Source of the DNA: an uncultured Stenotrophomonas sp.
Lineage (GTDB): Bacteria; Pseudomonadota; Gammaproteobacteria; Xanthomonadales; Xanthomonadaceae
Length of the DNA stretch: 64,000 bases
Direction of reading: 5' to 3'
Assembly (NCBI RefSeq): GCF_913778665.1
Contig: NZ_CAJYVQ010000002.1
Span: forward strand, 124,001-188,000
Below are positions 61,238 to 64,000 of this stretch, piece by piece. The position numbers and the translations under genes were made by a program. Under the pieces are notes generated by a model. The model ran no database searches and was not told the DNA's origin. It was given only the letters and a program-made list of their open reading frames with translations. Within the stretch, counting starts at the first letter, position 1. Every line of letters begins with the position of its first letter.

Positions 61238-62113
61238 ATGGACACCTTGCGCTGCATGCGGGCTTTCGTCGCGGTGGCCGAGCGCGGCAGCTTCGCTGGC
61301 GCCGCCGAACAGCTGCAGGTTTCGGCGGTGATGGTCGGCAAGTACATCCAGCAGCTGGAGGCGCACCTGGGCACGGCGTTGCTGCAGCGGAACACCCGCC
61401 GCCAACGCCTGACCGAAGCCGGCGGCGCCTACCTGGCCGGTTGCCGGCAGGTGCTGGAGCAGGTGCAGCAGGCCGAGGCGGATGTCGCAGGCCTGCAGGT
61501 GCAGCCTCGCGGCCTGCTGCGGGTCAGTGCGCCGACCACCTGGGGCAGCTGTGTGCTGGCGCCGCAGCTGGCCGGGCTGCTGCGCGCGCAGCCGCAGTTG
61601 AATATCGAGCTGGACCTGAGCAACCGCCGCGTGGACCTGATCGAGGACGGTTTCGACGTGGCGATCCGGGTCGGTCCCCTGCCGTCGCAGGAGGTGGTCG
61701 CGCGTCCGTTGCCGCCGTATGCGATGAGCCTGTGTGCATCACCGTCGTACCTGCGCCGACGCGGTACGCCACGTACACCCGCCGATCTGGAAGGGCACGA
61801 TTGCCTGAGCCACCTGGCCTGGCGCGGCGGCCACGGCTGGCAGCTGGCCAACGGCGAGCAGGTCGATTGGGAAGCGCGGCTGACCTGCAATGATGGCTTC
61901 GCCTTGCGCGAAGCGGCCGTGGCCGGAGCAGGGCTGGTGCTGCAACCGACGGCGTTGCTGGCGGGCGAGATCGCAGCCGGGCGCCTGAAGCCGCTGCTGC
62001 GCGACTACCTGCCCGAACCGCGGCCGATGCACCTGCTCTACCTGCCTGACCGCAGGCCGCGCCCGCGGCTGCAGTGCTTCGTCGATTTCGTCATGACCAC
62101 CCTGGGGCAGTGA
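61238..62113 (+). CDS. LysR-family transcriptional regulator
   Basis: 291 residues from ATG 61238 (MDTLRCMRAFVAVAERGSF). N-terminal winged helix AGAAEQLQVSAVMVGKYIQQLEAHLG and periplasmic-binding-like effector domain. Probably regulates the divergent SDR gene through the inverted repeat between them. Confidence 0.93.
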   Translation: MDTLRCMRAFVAVAERGSFAGAAEQLQVSAVMVGKYIQQLEAHLGTALLQRNTRRQRLTEAGGAYLAGCRQVLEQVQQAEADVAGLQVQPRGLLRVSAPTTWGSCVLAPQLAGLLRAQPQLNIELDLSNRRVDLIEDGFDVAIRVGPLPSQEVVARPLPPYAMSLCASPSYLRRRGTPRTPADLEGHDCLSHLAWRGGHGWQLANGEQVDWEARLTCNDGFALREAAVAGAGLVLQPTALLAGEIAAGRLKPLLRDYLPEPRPMHLLYLPDRRPRPRLQCFVDFVMTTLGQ

Positions 62114-62170
62114 GCATTCCCGCCATGCGTGGATGGAGGTGGGTGCCGACCGCTGGCCGGCACATCTGGT

Positions 62171-62992
62171 TCAATCGTTCGCCGCAGACAACGCCTGCCC
62201 GCGCACCTGCGCGGCACGCAGCGCCGTGTCCACCAGCGCCTCGAAACCACCGGCCTGGAAACTCTCGATCGCGGCCTGGGTCGTGCCGTTCGGCGAGGTC
62301 ACGCGGCGGCGCAGTTCCGCCGGGCTTTCGCCGGCCTCATCCAGCATGCGCGAGGCGCCCAGCAGGGTCTGCACCACCAGCGTGCGCGCGGCCTCGGCTG
62401 GCAGGCCCTGGGCGATGCCGGCCGCTTCCATCGCTTCGGCCAGCAGGAACACATAGGCCGGGCCACTGCCGGATACGGCGGTAACCGAATCCATCAGCGC
62501 CTCGTCATCGATCCACACCGTGCGCCCGGCGCTGGCCAGCACCTGCTCGGCCCGCGCGTGCTGCTGCGTGTCGACCGACGCGGTGGCGAACAGGCCGGTT
62601 ACACCGGCGCCGAGCAGGGCGGGGGTGTTGGGCATCGCGCGTACCACCGGCAGGTTGCCGCCCAGCCAGCGCTGCAGCTGCGCGCTGGTGATGCCGGCGG
62701 CGATCGACAGCACCAGCGGCCGCTTCGCCTGCGCCAGGCCCTGCAGCGACTGGCAGACCTCACGCAGCACCTGCGGCTTCACCGCCAGGAGCCAGGTGCT
62801 GCCCTGCGCAGCAGCATCAACCGCGTTGTCATGCACCTGCACGCGGAAGTCGGCGGCCAATGCCTGGCGCAGTTCGGCCACCGGTTCGGCGACGTGGATG
62901 TGCCCGGCGGGTACGCCCTGGCGGATCAGGCCGGCGATCAGGCTGCGCGCCATGTTGCCGCCGCCGATGAAGGTGATGGAATCAGCTGCCAT
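62171..62992 (-). CDS. proC: Pyrroline-5-carboxylate reductase
   Basis: 273 residues. Last step of proline synthesis. Rossmann motif FIGGGNMARSLIAGL, VVRAMPNTPALLGAG and the signature GSGPAYVFLLAEAMEAAG. Follows yggS by 18 bp, the usual order. Confidence 0.96.
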   Translation of the reverse strand: MAADSITFIGGGNMARSLIAGLIRQGVPAGHIHVAEPVAELRQALAADFRVQVHDNAVDAAAQGSTWLLAVKPQVLREVCQSLQGLAQAKRPLVLSIAAGITSAQLQRWLGGNLPVVRAMPNTPALLGAGVTGLFATASVDTQQHARAEQVLASAGRTVWIDDEALMDSVTAVSGSGPAYVFLLAEAMEAAGIAQGLPAEAARTLVVQTLLGASRMLDEAGESPAELRRRVTSPNGTTQAAIESFQAGGFEALVDTALRAAQVRGQALSAAND

Positions 62993-63010
62993 GGAAATCT
63001 CCTCGAAAAG

Positions 63011-63688
63011 TCAGGCCGGGCGCGGGCGCGCACCGAACAGGGCGGTACCGATGCGCACCAGGGTGGCACCTTCGGCGATGGCGTCGGCGTAGTCGCCGCT
63101 CATGCCCATCGACAGCGTGTCCGCCTGCGGGTGCTGGGCAGCCAGTGACTGGAAAAGTGTGCGCATGCGCACGAACGCGTCGCGGCGACGTGCGGCCTCG
63201 GGCCATGGCGCGGGAATCGCCATCAGTCCGCGCAGGCGCAGGGTGGGCTCGGCGGCGATTGCGGCGGCGAGTGCGTCCACTTCCTCCGGTGCACAGCCAT
63301 GCTTGCTGGATTCGTCGTCGATGTTGACCTGGATCAGCAGGTTCAGCGGGCCGCGCGTGGCCGGGCGATGACGCGCCAGCGCGGTTACCAGCTTGAGCCG
63401 GTCTACGCTCTGTACCCAGTCGAAGTGACTGGCCACGGCCTCGGCCTTGTTCGACTGCAGGTGGCCGATCAGGTGCCACTCCAGTGCCAGGTGCTGCAGC
63501 GCCTGCATCTTGGCCAGCGCTTCCTGCACGTAGTTCTCGCCGAAGGCGTGCTGGCCCTGCGCCGCCAGCGCGGCCACGGCCTCGGCCGGCTGGGTCTTGG
63601 ACACCGCCAGCAGGCGTGGGTCGGGCCTGCCAGCGGCCTCGGCGGCGGCATGCAGGTTGCTCAGGATCTGGGGCAGGGGAGTGGCCAC
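63011..63688 (-). CDS. yggS: YggS/PLPBP pyridoxal-phosphate homeostasis protein
   Basis: 225 residues. PLP-binding Lys31 in LLAVSKTQPAEAV, GENYVQEAL and MSGDYADAIAEGATLVRIGTALFG. Buffers PLP and affects amino-acid pools. Divergent from pilT, the order conserved widely in this group. Confidence 0.96.
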   Translation of the reverse strand: MATPLPQILSNLHAAAEAAGRPDPRLLAVSKTQPAEAVAALAAQGQHAFGENYVQEALAKMQALQHLALEWHLIGHLQSNKAEAVASHFDWVQSVDRLKLVTALARHRPATRGPLNLLIQVNIDDESSKHGCAPEEVDALAAAIAAEPTLRLRGLMAIPAPWPEAARRRDAFVRMRTLFQSLAAQHPQADTLSMGMSGDYADAIAEGATLVRIGTALFGARPRPA

Positions 63689-63775
63689 GTAACGCGTTCC
63701 GTTGAATCAGGAGGCTATACTGCCGCCCGGGGAAAGATCCTTCCAGTCGAAGCCGTTATTGGGGAGTAGCCGCTC

Positions 63776-64000
63776 ATGGATATCGCCGAACTGTTGGCGT
63801 TTTCCGTAAAGAACAAAGCGTCCGACCTGCACCTGTCCGCAGGCCTGCCGCCGATGATCCGCGTGGACGGCGACGTTCGCCGGATCAATATTCCAGCCCT
63901 GGACCACAAGCAGGTGCATGCGCTGGTGTACGACATCATGTCCGACAAGCAGCGCCGCGATTACGAGGAATTTCTCGAGGTGGACTTCTCCTTCGAGATT
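63776..64000 (+). CDS. pilT: Type IV pilus retraction ATPase PilT, 3'-truncated by window
   Basis: 75 residues visible, from ATG 63776 with GGGGAG before it. MDIAELLAFSVKNKASDLHLSAGLPPMIRVDGDVRRIN is the PilT N-terminal domain. The ATPase core is beyond the right edge. Confidence 0.95.
   Translation, partial: MDIAELLAFSVKNKASDLHLSAGLPPMIRVDGDVRRINIPALDHKQVHALVYDIMSDKQRRDYEEFLEVDFSFEI

Overview
The window is high-GC chromosomal DNA from a gammaproteobacterium of the Xanthomonadaceae, most likely a Stenotrophomonas of the S. maltophilia group. The evidence is the gene order (dnaX-ybaB-recR; yceD-rpmF-fabHDG-acpP-fabF-pabB-mltG-tmk-holB-pilZ; yggS-proC divergent from pilT) and dispersed GTAG-headed palindromes of the SMAG type known from S. 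maltophilia. No strain is assigned.

Region by region: (1) Bases 1 to about 4920 are the right end of an integrative mobilizable element in the 3' end of a tRNA-Ser(GGA) gene. It carries a truncated-by-window reverse transcriptase with a YMDD centre, two small unknown genes, a MobA/MobL relaxase behind an oriT-like pair of nested hairpins, and a tyrosine integrase. (2) 5.0-27.7 kb is core chromosome: DNA polymerase III tau/gamma with ybaB and recR; a hinT-type gene; a moxR-DUF58-transglutaminase-Slp operon joined by short overlaps; a GT39 glycosyltransferase; maf; and a long fatty-acid synthesis cluster running through pabB, mltG, tmk and holB into pilZ, followed by tRNA-Val(CAC) and a tautomerase.

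(3) 27.7-46.7 kb is a P2-like gene block, all on the minus strand. It has a full contractile tail module (D, X, U, T, E/E', FII, FI, fibre, I, J, W, V), a lysis cassette (lambda R-type endolysin, nested Rz/Rz1, a one-TM protein), regulators, a dNMP-kinase-like gene and a TOPRIM-VapE type primase. No capsid, portal, terminase or integrase gene is present, so I read it as an R-type tailocin (maltocin-like) locus. Three transcription units in it are each preceded by copies of one ~22-nt motif, suggesting a dedicated regulator.

(4) 47-64 kb is chromosomal accessory and core DNA: a His-rich DUF2946 protein, TonB-dependent receptor and PepSY membrane protein (metal or siderophore uptake); a chimeric gene remnant; a MocR regulator divergent from an EamA transporter; a GFA-type zinc enzyme; a DUF4105 protein coupled to a large lipoprotein hydrolase; a SoxR regulator divergent from an MFS pump over a perfect SoxR box; an SDR/LysR divergent pair; proC, yggS, and the start of pilT.
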